Positions 32,154 through 42,252 are shown, counted from the first letter of the stretch. The stretch: 64,000 nucleotides of DNA from Bradyrhizobium sp. ARR65 (GCF_000472385.1 NZ_AWZU01000020.1:77520-141519), one strand, 5' to 3'. Numbers and translations: made by a program. The notes: generated by a model not told the origin, from the letters alone.

Positions 32154-33587
32154 CTAGGATGCCTTTCGGGCTAGATGATAGATCGACATGGCCTTGCTGA
32201 CGCCCTTGAGTTGCGCCTCACTCCTTGCCACCGGGTATGGCGCAATGATTTCCGCCACAGCCGGCGCGCCGTAAACTTCTTCGGTGATACAAATCTCGTC
32301 GCCGTCGGCAAGGTTTTGCACCCGCGCTGCGATATTCACCGTCTGGCCAAAATAATCGAGCCGCTCGTTTAGCGTGACCGCGATCGAGGCTCCCCTATGC
32401 ACGCCGATTTTTAGAATGAAATCTCGCTGCGGGCGGTCCCGATTTAGCTGGTCCACGGCCTCGCGCATATCAAGCGCCGCCTGCACCGCATCGGCCGCAG
32501 TCGAAAACGCCGCCATCACGGCGTCACCGATCGTCTTGGTGACGGCGCCATTGTGCCGAACGGTGGCGTCGAGAAGATGCTGGAAGTGCCGCTGCACCTG
32601 AATGTAGGCGTTAAGGTCGCCGATCCGCTCGTAGAGCGCCGTCGAGCCCTTGAGATCGGTGAATACGAGAGTGACGTCGAGAACGGCAATGCCCTCCGTC
32701 GCGCTGATCACCTCTGAGCGGAAGAAGTCGCGAAAGGTCTGTGTCATCAGCAGTCGCTTGCCGGATAAGGATGGCGCGAAGTGAAGCTTCGGGCGCTGAA
32801 ACGTCGCCATGGGAAGCTGTAGGATCCCGAATACCGCTGGCAGCTTGCCAGCGTTGCGAACTTCGAACACGACCTTGCCGGGTGTGATGTTTGCTGTGGC
32901 GGGCACGCATTTGCCGCAGTCGAGTATGACCGGCACGTGTGGTGGCGTTACACCCGCCCCCCTTGCGACCGGGAAAAGAAATTGGGCGTCGCTTTCGAAA
33001 TCCTGGCCCAGAAGCGCGCCTTCGACGGCATCAACCTCAAGATCGGCCGCAGAACCCGGCTCTATGCGGGTGAGCGCCCTCATCAGCCCTTTGGCAGCCT
33101 CGCTCCACGGCACGCCGTCAGGCATTACGCCGCCCGGCGTCATTTTATAGTTGAAGACGTAATCCCAGGCCGAAAGCGCATCCGGCTTATGGAAGCGGAT
33201 GCTGCGCACGGCAGGCGAAACCGTAAACGTCACCGTGATGTAATCGTCGAGCGCGGCGTCGTAATCGCTTTGGCAGAGGTGGCAGTGGAAATGCGTGTGC
33301 AGTTTGCGCAGGCTTCGGAAGCTCTCGACAACGTCGGAGCACATCGGACAAACGAGCAGCCAGTCCATGTCGAATAGCCCAGCCACGCAGGCATGGAGGA
33401 AAAGATCGATACCTTCAACTTCGGCAATCGATTTCTCTGTGGCGAACTGGATCGGATTGATGCGGTAGAGTGCCTCGTCCGTGGCCGAGCGCAGCAGCAT
33501 CTCCAGCCGCGAGACGACGCGCGGACTCCAGGATTTGGCGGCTTCGAGCGCGACCAAGCGCTTTTCGAGCTTTTTTTCGTCGATCAT
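32154..33587 (-). CDS. Class III adenylate cyclase with N-terminal zinc-ribbon region
   Basis: A 477-residue soluble cyclase. The C-terminal domain (about 303-477) has the class III residues: metal-binding Asp311 (VFTDLKGST) and Asp355 (KTIGDAV), purine-selecting Lys351 and Asp411 (LDYFG), and the transition-state Asn418/Arg422 pair (NIAARV). The set predicts an active adenylate cyclase. The N-terminal 300 residues resemble the DUF5939-type region and contain Cys80, Cys83, Cys102 and Cys105 in a CPMC...CHLC arrangement that would bind zinc, plus CGKC at 224-227. No membrane segment is present. The ATG at 33587 is preferred to a TTG 18 bases earlier. The trigger and output are unknown. Confidence 0.9.
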   Translation of the reverse strand: MIDEKKLEKRLVALEAAKSWSPRVVSRLEMLLRSATDEALYRINPIQFATEKSIAEVEGIDLFLHACVAGLFDMDWLLVCPMCSDVVESFRSLRKLHTHFHCHLCQSDYDAALDDYITVTFTVSPAVRSIRFHKPDALSAWDYVFNYKMTPGGVMPDGVPWSEAAKGLMRALTRIEPGSAADLEVDAVEGALLGQDFESDAQFLFPVARGAGVTPPHVPVILDCGKCVPATANITPGKVVFEVRNAGKLPAVFGILQLPMATFQRPKLHFAPSLSGKRLLMTQTFRDFFRSEVISATEGIAVLDVTLVFTDLKGSTALYERIGDLNAYIQVQRHFQHLLDATVRHNGAVTKTIGDAVMAAFSTAADAVQAALDMREAVDQLNRDRPQRDFILKIGVHRGASIAVTLNERLDYFGQTVNIAARVQNLADGDEICITEEVYGAPAVAEIIAPYPVARSEAQLKGVSKAMSIYHLARKAS

Positions 33588-34023
33588 CGCATTACACCGC
33601 GACAAATCTTGATCACCCTCGACGCTCCGTCAAACCTAAATACACAATTCATGAGCTCGGGGCGAGCGCATGTGGCCGGCGCTGTCTACCGCGAGCAGGG
33701 TCGGCTAAGCGGCGGACTACGCCTGGTACTCAATGGACCAGGATGCCATCCATGCCGCTGTCACACGGATCGCCGATGCTTATCTTCCGGGGCGGTCGGG
33801 CATCACGACATGATCTCGGCGAATTGACCGATCGTGAAGTCGCTACAGCTTGGGGCGATTAACGGCCGAACCACATAGGTCAGCACAGTCGCCAAGAACC
33901 ACTCACGTGGTGTTGTTGGACTAGAACCGGCGACAAATCGATCTCTGAAGGGCGATAGCGACCAGGGTCGTTGCCCTTCTCGCACGTTCGCCCAAGGCAA
34001 AGTGCAGTAGATGAGAGCGATCC
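33588..34023. other. Intergenic, AT-richer, no gene recognised
   Basis: About 436 bases upstream of both the cyclase (leftward) and the small exported protein (rightward), so it should contain divergent promoters. A small hairpin CCAC-TCAC-GTGG is at about 33899-33913. Translations are short and unrelated to families I know; a decayed gene is possible. Confidence 0.45.
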
Positions 34024-34272
34024 ATGTTGAACAAAACGATCTTTGGCGCTGGACTGGTTGTATCGTCGTTATTGCTGGCAAACATCGGGTATGCAGACCC
34101 AGCTCCGCCAATTCATAAAGGACCATGGCCGATACATAACGGTCGCAACTACCAACCGACCGAGAACGAGCTGAGATCATCACATCTTCAGGATGTCACG
34201 CCGAATGAGGCGCGGGAGATCGACCGATTATACAATCAGCTTCTAGCGATACATCCTGCTGCCAAAAATTGA
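34024..34272 (+). CDS. Small exported protein, 82 residues
   Basis: A signal peptide (MLNKTIFGAGLVVSSLLLA, cleavage probably after GYA at about residue 24) is followed by a mature part of about 58 residues, rich in Asn, Pro and His at first (PAPPIHKGPWPIHNGRNYQP) and ending in a helical LRSSHLQDVTPNEAREIDRL. The pattern is that of small periplasmic proteins common in Bradyrhizobium; I cannot name a family. The base composition is clearly lower in GC than most of the window. It diverges from the cyclase and is followed 30 bases later by another small exported protein. Confidence 0.7.
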   Translation: MLNKTIFGAGLVVSSLLLANIGYADPAPPIHKGPWPIHNGRNYQPTENELRSSHLQDVTPNEAREIDRLYNQLLAIHPAAKN

Positions 34273-34302
34273 TCGCGCGGCGGAAAAAAAGGAGCCAGGC
34301 CA

Positions 34303-34470
34303 ATGGGGTTCATCCGGCGAAGATCGGGTATGATCGCTATCGCAGTCGTCATCGTGTTAGGCGCCGGTGCCATAGCTTTCGCTCGACCGCACCCGATCTC
34401 CGAACCCGTGTTGGGAACGGAGTGGCAATGCAGCCGCGCTGCCTTCGTTGTTACGTGCAGTCACCGCTGA
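34303..34470 (+). CDS. Very small membrane or exported protein, 55 residues
   Basis: ATG at 34303 with GGAG (34291-34294) eight bases upstream; stop TGA at 34468. After a basic start (MGFIRRRS) there is one hydrophobic stretch (GMIAIAVVIVLGAGAIAFA), then a short tail ending LGTEWQCSRAAFVVTCSHR with two cysteines. From memory many Bradyrhizobium small proteins end in a similar xEWQCSRTAFxVTxC motif. It is too short for most gene finders. It lies 30 bases after the small exported protein and may share its transcript. Confidence 0.65.
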   Translation: MGFIRRRSGMIAIAVVIVLGAGAIAFARPHPISEPVLGTEWQCSRAAFVVTCSHR

Positions 34471-34521
34471 GACGGAGCCCTGATTCCGACCCGGGCTAAA
34501 CCAACCCGTTTCACAACACAC

Positions 34522-34640
34522 GAGCACCGGCATTGGCATGATGGAGGAGGCGGTGCCGACAATGCCGGGATCGTGCCCGCGAGAAGGCCTCCCTCCAACG
34601 AGGACGAACAGGAAACCCAAGGCGGGCGTCTCCACGAATG
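34522..34640 (-). pseudogene. Decayed duplicate of the TauE/SafE gene 5' end
   Basis: The bases 34522-34640 align closely with about 31000-31095, the start of the TauE/SafE gene, in the same orientation. Shared stretches include GGTGCCGACAATGCCGG, GATCGTGCCCGCGA and GAGGACGAACAGGAA (ACGACGAAC-type differences). The frame is broken: the translation begins GFLFVLVGG and recovers IVGTASSIMPMPVLV only in pieces, then runs into unrelated sequence. About 37 codons of the intact protein are represented; the rest is absent. Confidence 0.75.
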
Positions 34641-34659
34641 GTATGCGCCAAGTTTGCAT

Positions 34660-34770
34660 GTCATTCCGGGGCGATGCCACCCGGTCCGCGCGAGGCGCAG
34701 CCGGATGACAGGCTCCGCATCGAGCCCGAAATCTCGAGATTCCGGGTCTGGTCCTGCGGACCACCCGGAA
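34660..34770. repeat. Interspersed repeat ending in a stacked hairpin
   Basis: GTCATTCCGGGGCGATGC, then CATCGAGCCCGAAATCTCGA and TTCCGGG-tct-GGTCC-TGC-GGACC-a-CCCGGAA (34740-34770). The final hairpin is nearly the one at 23807-23838. The element is of the CCGGAATGAC class that recurs in Bradyrhizobium intergenic DNA. Confidence 0.65.
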
Positions 34771-34928
34771 CGGCGGAGCCCTAACCACCATCGCTCCTGG
34801 CAGCGGCGGAGAGAGCTTGGTTAACCCGCCGTTTCAGCGCATGCATAAATGCCCTGATATCTGCAGCCCGATCCTTAGAATTTGAAGCGTATGCCGTTTT
34901 CTCGCGATCAAAGAATTTGAGTCTTGCG

Positions 34929-35234
34929 ATGATGAACGAGCATTCTTTTTCCGCTCTCGACCGGCACGCGGTGCTGACCGGAGCCAATGACAGCTTTCCC
35001 TGGTTTGCCGGCGCGATGCGGGCCTGGGAAGCGAGCGAGGTCGTCCGCCTGCGGCTGGAAAAATTCGCGCATGTTGACGAAGACATCGGGCAGGAAGCCT
35101 GCCTGATGGTGAGCGAGAAGATCTTCGCGGCCGTCGAAGCAGGCGCAAGGTTTCTCGCAGGCGCCGGCCCCGCGGCCATCATCAATCTGTATCGCGAGCG
35201 CGTCGCGGCCAACGCCAAGCGGCTGTCCGCGTGA
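34929..35234 (+). CDS. Uncharacterised protein, about 101 residues
   Basis: A mostly helical soluble protein from the ATG at 34929 or 34932. Segments are ALDRHAVLTGANDSFPWFAG, MRAWEASEVVRLRLEKF and ACLMVSEKIFAAVEAGARFL. No signal peptide or membrane segment. The helical, alanine-rich central part faintly recalls phasins, but there is not enough to claim it. It is preceded by AT-rich bases with no strong ribosome site and followed by a repeat remnant. The coding strand shows normal third-position GC bias, so it is probably a real gene. It lies in the accessory stretch between the TauE-like region and the MscS channel. Confidence 0.6.
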   Translation: MMNEHSFSALDRHAVLTGANDSFPWFAGAMRAWEASEVVRLRLEKFAHVDEDIGQEACLMVSEKIFAAVEAGARFLAGAGPAAIINLYRERVAANAKRLSA

Positions 35235-35334
35235 TCTCGTCTCTGCGCGTCTTCCGCGCGAATTGATGGTCACCCGCTCAAGGGACGGCTATCGCATTTG
35301 ACGCCGCCGGACTTCTGCGCTGAGGTTTCCGCAT

Positions 35335-35407
35335 CGTCATGGCCGCGCTTGACCCGCCTGCGGGGCCGAAGCCCCTTCGGCGAGGCGAAGGGTTCGGCCA
35401 TCCACGT
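35335..35407. repeat. Remnant of a GTCATGGCCGGG-type repeat
   Basis: CGTCATGGCCGCGCTTGACC begins and CGGCCATCCACGT ends an element that resembles a common Bradyrhizobium intergenic repeat (CATGGCC...GGCCATCCACG). Inside, GGGGCCGAAGCCCC and GCCTTCGGCGAGGCG-like bits form small stems. It is degraded and short. Confidence 0.45.
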
Positions 35408-35494
35408 TGAGCTGCTATGAGCGACGTCGCAGCTCGCGTTCGCGCCGCCGCAGAGAACCAGATGTTGCCATTTCCGCCAGCTTGGACCGTAAAG

Positions 35495-38074
35495 CTAATC
35501 CGCTACCGCGGGAACCTTTGTAAATCGTCTCCGGCCTGTCTCCAGGCTTCCCTCTTGTTGCTGCGCTGCGTAGTCAGCGATCAGTTCGTGTAGCCGATCG
35601 ATATTGCGAATGTTGACGTCCGTTTGGGTGAAGGGAATTTCGATCCCGGCTTCGGCAAAAGCGTCGAAGATTGCCATCGAGAGGTCGGTGCGCACCCTGA
35701 CCGTCTTGCCGATGTCGTCAATGAAGACGTACAGGATGAAATTGAGGCTTGACGCCCCGAACTCCCTGAGATCGACGACCGGCTCCGGCGTGTGCAAGAC
35801 GTCCGGATTGCTGCGCGCGACCTTCAGCAGCACTTCTCTGACCTGACGCGGGTTGCAGGCGTAGGCGGTCCCAATGCTGATCGCAACGCGGCGCACGCTG
35901 TTGCGAAGCGTCCAGTTTTTGACCTTGTCCGATACGAAGGACGCGTTTGGAATGAGCACATGGGCACGGTCGAACGTCTCGATTTCAGTGGAGCGGACGC
36001 TGATCTTGCGGACGTAGCCTTCCTCACCCCCGACGACCACGAGGTCACCGACCCTGATGGGTCGCTCGGCCAGCAGGATGAGTCCCGAGACGAAATTATT
36101 GACCAGATTTTGCAAACCGAAACCGATGCCGATCGAGAAGGCTCCGGCAACGATGGCGAGGCTGGAGAGATTGAAGCCCGCGTAGGAGACTGCTGCCAGG
36201 GCGGCAATGAGGATGCCGACATAGCCAACGCCGGTCCGGATCGAGTGGCGAACCCCGCCTGAAATACCGGCCGGCTGCAAGACTTGCACGTCGAGCCAGC
36301 CCTGGAAGAGGCGGGCCGCGGCATAGCCCAGCCCGAACACGATGATGGATGCCAGCAGGGCACCGAACGTCACCGGCGTATTGCCGATGTGGAAACCGAA
36401 AAACAACTGCCGGTACCAGTCCTCGATGTCAGGCCAGGTGTAGCCCCACTGCAGCATGATGAACGGCACAGACAAAACCAGGACAGCGAGCTTCAACAGC
36501 AGGCTGACCGGCAGTGCGAGCTGTTCGCGGCGACTGCGCTCCAGATGAGCTCGCTGTTTGAGCCAGCCGCCGGCAACCGCGTCATCGTCGGTCACGCTCT
36601 GAGCGAAACCGTCGACCCAGAGGAGCAGCAAATAGACCAGAGCGAGTATAGATCCGGTCACGACCAATTGCTGCGCCAAGAAACGCGCGAGCGGCAGGTA
36701 ACCTGCAAGCGCGCAGGCAACGATTGCCGCAACAATGGTCCACACTACCGTCCGGACCGTCCGGAATAGGCGCATCGACGGCGCCGCCGGATTCTCGCTC
36801 CTTAGCGGGGTGCGAAGAATGGCAATGACGAGGCCAGCCACGAGCAGGCTCGACGGCAACGCGACCGCGATCGTCAGCGCGAACGGGGCCTGCACGAGCC
36901 GCGTGATCGCGTAAAGGAGCGTCGTCAGGCCGTAGACAAACGCGAGCAAAATAATCAATCCGCAGAGGCGCGTGGCTCCCGCGTCGGACACGGGAATGAG
37001 GCGCCACGCTCGCGCCCGCGGTGCAAGCGTGGTGGTCACCAGCGCAGCTACCGTGAAGATGATCACGGCCATTTCGGCCGTCAAATAGAACAGCCAATCG
37101 ATGCGGTCCGGCAAACGCTGCTCCGCGGCGAGCATGGCGTACGCAAACACGACTGGGACCGCCACCGGTGACGCACGCAGGAGCACGACGCCCGCGGCCG
37201 ACGAGGCCCGCCGCCAGAACGGCGGCTCACCTTCGCCTTGCCAGCGCCGCAAGCTGCGCACGCCGCGCCAGCGGGCAAACAATAGCGCGAGGAACAGCAG
37301 TGACGCTTCGAGCCCGATCCGCGCGAGCTCTTGCCTGTCTGGTACGCCTTCCCACCAGCCATCCACGAGATCGCGGAGGCGCTCGACGGCTATCGGGATG
37401 TAGTCCGGCAGCCTCGACCATGTTTCATACGCATAGACGCCGGGAATTGGCTGTAGCAGGATCGACGCAAAGTTCCGCCGCCGGATGTCTTCGATCGTGT
37501 TGAAGAGGTGATCGATGCGCAGGTCTGTCGACTTGGCTGCTGCCTCGGCTGCGGAAAGAAGGCCGAGGCGATAGTTCAGCTCGGCGCGACTGTGTGCGAT
37601 CTGCTCCGGCTCCTGAGGCTGGCCCGCCCCAGGCGATGGTCCCAACAGATTGAGTTGGGCCTTGTTGGCATCGAGCCGTGTCGGCACGCGGTTCGCCAGG
37701 TCCTTGACCTCACCGCGGATACGCTGCAACTCATCGCGATAAGCATTGAGTTCCGAATAGCGCAAGTGCGGGCGGCGAAGGTCGCTCTCCACACGGTCAA
37801 GGTGCTGCCGCCAGCCGGCGGTCTTGGCATCGAGATCAAGCCCCAGTTCCTGGTTCACATCCTGCGTGATCGCTCCGGTATTGACCGACGCATCGGGCGC
37901 CGCCGAGGTCTTCTGACCGGGAACGCCTCCAGCTTGCGCCGGTACCGGAACAGTCGGTTGATCCGAAGTCGCGGTCTGTCCGAAGGCGCGCGGAGTCCCG
38001 GCAACAATCCCCGAAATCAAAAAGCATATGCAGATGAAAGTCGGCCCCAGGGCCGAACGGCCGCAGATTCTCAT
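35495..38074 (-). CDS. Large MscS family mechanosensitive channel (DUF3772 type)
   Basis: A multi-domain channel of 859 residues. Signal peptide (about 1-32, ends near RAFGQ), then a periplasmic coiled region of about 200 residues with the DUF3772 pattern (LNAYRDELQRIRGEVKDLA), about 10-11 membrane segments, and the MscS core near the C-terminus: YVGILIAALAAVSYAGFNLS, GFGLQNLVNNFVSGLILLAER, PIRVGDLV and the beta domain. It releases solutes or adjusts to osmotic downshift in the inner membrane; the periplasmic domain is that of MscK/YbdG-like or DUF3772 proteins. The ATG at 38074 has GAGGGGA directly upstream; a frame extends 57 bases further without support. Confidence 0.92.
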   Translation of the reverse strand: MRICGRSALGPTFICICFLISGIVAGTPRAFGQTATSDQPTVPVPAQAGGVPGQKTSAAPDASVNTGAITQDVNQELGLDLDAKTAGWRQHLDRVESDLRRPHLRYSELNAYRDELQRIRGEVKDLANRVPTRLDANKAQLNLLGPSPGAGQPQEPEQIAHSRAELNYRLGLLSAAEAAAKSTDLRIDHLFNTIEDIRRRNFASILLQPIPGVYAYETWSRLPDYIPIAVERLRDLVDGWWEGVPDRQELARIGLEASLLFLALLFARWRGVRSLRRWQGEGEPPFWRRASSAAGVVLLRASPVAVPVVFAYAMLAAEQRLPDRIDWLFYLTAEMAVIIFTVAALVTTTLAPRARAWRLIPVSDAGATRLCGLIILLAFVYGLTTLLYAITRLVQAPFALTIAVALPSSLLVAGLVIAILRTPLRSENPAAPSMRLFRTVRTVVWTIVAAIVACALAGYLPLARFLAQQLVVTGSILALVYLLLLWVDGFAQSVTDDDAVAGGWLKQRAHLERSRREQLALPVSLLLKLAVLVLSVPFIMLQWGYTWPDIEDWYRQLFFGFHIGNTPVTFGALLASIIVFGLGYAAARLFQGWLDVQVLQPAGISGGVRHSIRTGVGYVGILIAALAAVSYAGFNLSSLAIVAGAFSIGIGFGLQNLVNNFVSGLILLAERPIRVGDLVVVGGEEGYVRKISVRSTEIETFDRAHVLIPNASFVSDKVKNWTLRNSVRRVAISIGTAYACNPRQVREVLLKVARSNPDVLHTPEPVVDLREFGASSLNFILYVFIDDIGKTVRVRTDLSMAIFDAFAEAGIEIPFTQTDVNIRNIDRLHELIADYAAQQQEGSLETGRRRFTKVPAVAD

Positions 38075-38299
38075 TTGTCCCCTCGCGCGCACCCGATTCG
38101 TCCCACTAGATGCGGATCGAGGGTAGAACATGGCGAGCCGCGGCTTTAGGGCACGGTCCGAGCTACGACCTCAATGGTTGGGCCAGGATGTCCCACTTTC
38201 CTAGCGGCATTCGGCTCACCAAGCGGGCTGTCCGTGTGAGTTCTTATCGCAGGCGTCCTGTGCGCGCCAATCGACAACCACTTCGTTCAAGAGGCCACG

Positions 38300-39070
38300 T
38301 CAACGCAGCACGATCCACACCGGCGCGTGATCGCTGGCGCCTTCCTCGCCGCGCATTTTGCGATCCACGCCGGCCTTGGCAAGCCGCGGCGCGAGCTGCG
38401 GGCTGAGCAGCAGGTGATCGAGTCGTAGCCCGGCGTCGCGTGGCCAGCGGTTTCGCTTGTAGTCCCAGAATGTGTAGATGCGCTTGTCCGGATGGAGCGT
38501 GCGGAGGGCATCCGTCCAGCCCTGCGCAACGAGGGCGGCGAAGGCGGCGCGGCTCTTCGGCTGGATCAACGCGTCCTTGTCCCATGATCGCGTCGGATAA
38601 ATATCGAGCGCGGTGGGCGCGACGTTGTAATCGCCGGCGAGCACGACCGGCAGATCCTGCTTTACGAATCTCGCTGCGTGCGCGCGCAGCCGCTTCAGCC
38701 AGGCGAGCTTGTAGTCGAATTTGGGTCCCGGCTGCGGATTGCCGTTCGGCGCATAGAGGCAGGCGATGATGATGCCGCTGACGGCAGCCTCGATGTAGCG
38801 CGCCTCGTGGTCGTCGCGATCGCCGGGCAGTTCGGTCCTGATCAGCACCGGAGCGGCTTTGCGGGAGAGGATGGCGACGCCGTTCCAGGCCTTCTGTCCG
38901 CGCCACACCGCGTGGTAGCCGGCCTGCTCGATAGCATGGAGCGGAAATTCGCGATCGGTTGCCTTCAGCTCCTGCAGACAGACGATATCCGGCTTCGTGC
39001 TTTGCAACCAGAGCAGCAGGTTGGCCAGGCGGCGGTTGATATTGTTGATATTGAATGTCGCAATCTTCAT
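38300..39070 (-). CDS. xth: Exonuclease III
   Basis: A 256-residue AP endonuclease/3'-5' exonuclease of the ExoIII (Xth) family. Catalytic residues are visible: Asn in FNINNIN, Glu34 in LQELKA, YAPNG, Asp/Asn in GDYNVAP, RLDHLLLS and the final SDHAPVW with the catalytic Asp-His. It repairs abasic sites and 3'-blocked ends. Length is normal (about 255-270). It ends about 170 bases from the MscS gene start region on the same strand and diverges from the Cys-rich repeat protein, the starts being 46 bases apart. No operon with radA or alr is indicated. Confidence 0.96.
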   Translation of the reverse strand: MKIATFNINNINRRLANLLLWLQSTKPDIVCLQELKATDREFPLHAIEQAGYHAVWRGQKAWNGVAILSRKAAPVLIRTELPGDRDDHEARYIEAAVSGIIIACLYAPNGNPQPGPKFDYKLAWLKRLRAHAARFVKQDLPVVLAGDYNVAPTALDIYPTRSWDKDALIQPKSRAAFAALVAQGWTDALRTLHPDKRIYTFWDYKRNRWPRDAGLRLDHLLLSPQLAPRLAKAGVDRKMRGEEGASDHAPVWIVLR

Positions 39071-39116
39071 GTAGAGCTAGCCGATGCGCCGTATGCGCGC
39101 CATCATCGGAGGTCTC

Positions 39117-39344
39117 ATGTCAAAACTGCAAGCTGTCATTCTCGTCTGCGCAATCGGATTTTGCTCTTCCGCGGTCGCGCAAACGGCGAGCTCCGATTCA
39201 CGCGGCGCCTGTAAGCAGGATTACGACAAGTATTGCGCCGGCATCGCGCCGGGCGGCGGCCGCATCATCGCCTGCCTGAACAAGCAGCATGATCAGCTCA
39301 GCGAGAGTTGCAGGAAGGCGCTGGATTCCCACAAGAAGCAGTAA
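39117..39344 (+). CDS. Small exported cysteine-rich repeat protein
   Basis: A 75-residue exported protein. A signal peptide (about 1-22, cleavage after VAQ) is followed by one copy of the cysteine-rich repeat: CKQDYDKYCAGIAPGGGRI, ACLNKQHDQLSESC. The C-x(7)-C, C-x(12)-C spacing is that of the GLG1-type (PF00839-like) cysteine-rich repeat common in alphaproteobacterial periplasmic proteins. Its function in bacteria is unknown. The ATG at 39117 follows GGAGGT by four bases; a frame extends 33 bases upstream. It faces the xth gene divergently and ends eight bases before the alr stop. Confidence 0.8.
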   Translation: MSKLQAVILVCAIGFCSSAVAQTASSDSRGACKQDYDKYCAGIAPGGGRIIACLNKQHDQLSESCRKALDSHKKQ

Positions 39345-39351
39345 CGAGGCG

Positions 39352-40566
39352 TCAGGCAGAGGGCGGCGTGACGGATACGTTCGCTGCCCCGCCACCTTTG
39401 TAGACTCGCGCGTAACGGCGACCGAGGCTGGTCAGCACCTCGTAACCGATGGTGCCGAAGTGATGTGCGAGTTCATCGACGGTGATCCCTTCGCCGATCA
39501 GCGTCGCCATGTGGCCGCGCCGCACGGCGTTCGTGGGCAGGTCGGTGATGTCGATCGCGATCAGGTCCATGGAGATGCGTCCCGCAATCGGGCAGCGCTT
39601 GCCGGCAACAACCACGTCCGCGCCGCGGGTGCCATCATTGGAGCCGGCGGCGCGGAAATAGCCGTCGGCATAGCCGGTAGCGAGGATCGCAAGCCTTGTC
39701 GCCCGCCGCGCGGTCCAGGTGCCGCCGTAGCCGACGGTGTCGCCACGCTCGACATTGCGGATCTGCACGATGCGCGCCTTGAGATCGACCACCGGCTGCA
39801 TCGGGTTGTCGGCCTCCGGCGTCGGATTAACGCCATAGAGGGCCGCGCCCGGCCGCACCAGGTCGAAGACGAACGGCGACCCGAGATAGATGCCGGACGA
39901 ATTGGCAAGCGAGGCCGGCACGCCGGTGAACAGGCTCGCGATCTCGCGGAAGGCGCCAAGCTGTCGCGCATTCATGGGATTATTGAGCTGTTCGGCGGAG
40001 GCGAGATGGCTCATCACCAGTGTGATACCGTGGTCGCCGGCGTTGATGCGCGGGATCAGGCCTTGCGCTTCCTGAATCGTGAGCCCCAGCCGGTTCATGC
40101 CGGTGTCGATGTGGATGGCCGCGCCTCCGGACCAGCCGGAGCGGCGGCAGAACACGTCCCATTCGGCAAGCTCATTGAGCTCGCCGATCACGGGCCGGCA
40201 GTTAATTTCCGCGTAGAACTCACCGGTGTTCTGGAAGAATCCATTGAGGACATAGATAGTCGCTTCCGGCGCGGCGGCGCGTGCGGCGCGGGCCTCATCG
40301 AGCGTCGCGACAAAGAACGTCTTGCATCCGGCCGCGGCCAGCGCCTTGGCGACGGGCTCGGTGCCGCAGCCATAGGCGTTGGCCTTGATCACCGCGGCGC
40401 ACTCGGCCGGTACCGCGGCTTTTTCCAGTTTGCGCCAATTGGCAATGATGGCGTCGAGATCGATCGTGAGAATGCCATTGTAGGCGGCGAGCTCCGACGC
40501 CTGATTTGCTTCGGGCGAGGGCGGTGCGTTTGCCTGTGACGGCTTGGAACTGGAGGCAGGAGTCAT
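39352..40566 (-). CDS. alr: Alanine racemase
   Basis: PLP-dependent racemase of 404 residues that supplies D-alanine for peptidoglycan. The Schiff-base lysine (Lys61) lies in VIKANAYGCG, the PLP-ring region in the SHLASAEQ and NSSGIYL blocks, and the catalytic tyrosine of the second base in VGYGGTWTA. ISMDLIAIDITD is the conserved C-terminal block. The first about 30 residues (SSSKPSQANAPPSPEANQAS) are a polar extension not found in most Alr proteins, so the true start could be slightly later; the ATG at 40566 is used. It lies downstream of dnaB on the same strand and probably forms part of its transcript. Confidence 0.95.
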   Translation of the reverse strand: MTPASSSKPSQANAPPSPEANQASELAAYNGILTIDLDAIIANWRKLEKAAVPAECAAVIKANAYGCGTEPVAKALAAAGCKTFFVATLDEARAARAAAPEATIYVLNGFFQNTGEFYAEINCRPVIGELNELAEWDVFCRRSGWSGGAAIHIDTGMNRLGLTIQEAQGLIPRINAGDHGITLVMSHLASAEQLNNPMNARQLGAFREIASLFTGVPASLANSSGIYLGSPFVFDLVRPGAALYGVNPTPEADNPMQPVVDLKARIVQIRNVERGDTVGYGGTWTARRATRLAILATGYADGYFRAAGSNDGTRGADVVVAGKRCPIAGRISMDLIAIDITDLPTNAVRRGHMATLIGEGITVDELAHHFGTIGYEVLTSLGRRYARVYKGGGAANVSVTPPSA

Positions 40567-40620
40567 GGCCCGTCGGTTTTACGCGGGGCAGGGTTCCGGT
40601 TCAACCTCGCAGGCGATGCG

Positions 40621-42123
<1,503 letters not shown>

Positions 42124-42226
42124 GGTCAAGTGTAATCGTCAATTCTGGTCGTGGTGAGAGAACGGTGGGGCCCGCGATAAAGCGCCACTCTGCGGCGGCA
42201 CGAAAGCGGCCGTCTGCCTTATGCCC

Positions 42227-42252
42227 GATTCACACAATGGATGGTGTGAATC
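42227..42252. promoter_or_regulatory. 26-bp inverted repeat upstream of dnaB
   Basis: GATTCACAC (42227-42235) and GTGTGAATC (42244-42252) are exact arms around eight bases, about 100 bases before the dnaB start. It could be a regulator site for dnaB or for the small ORF on the same strand upstream. No known motif is identified. Confidence 0.55.

Noticed and set aside
33666..33820. Possible decayed gene upstream of the cyclase
   Set aside because: A frame including DYAWYSMDQDAIHAAVTRIAD is short, interrupted and not recognisable. It was not reported as a gene.
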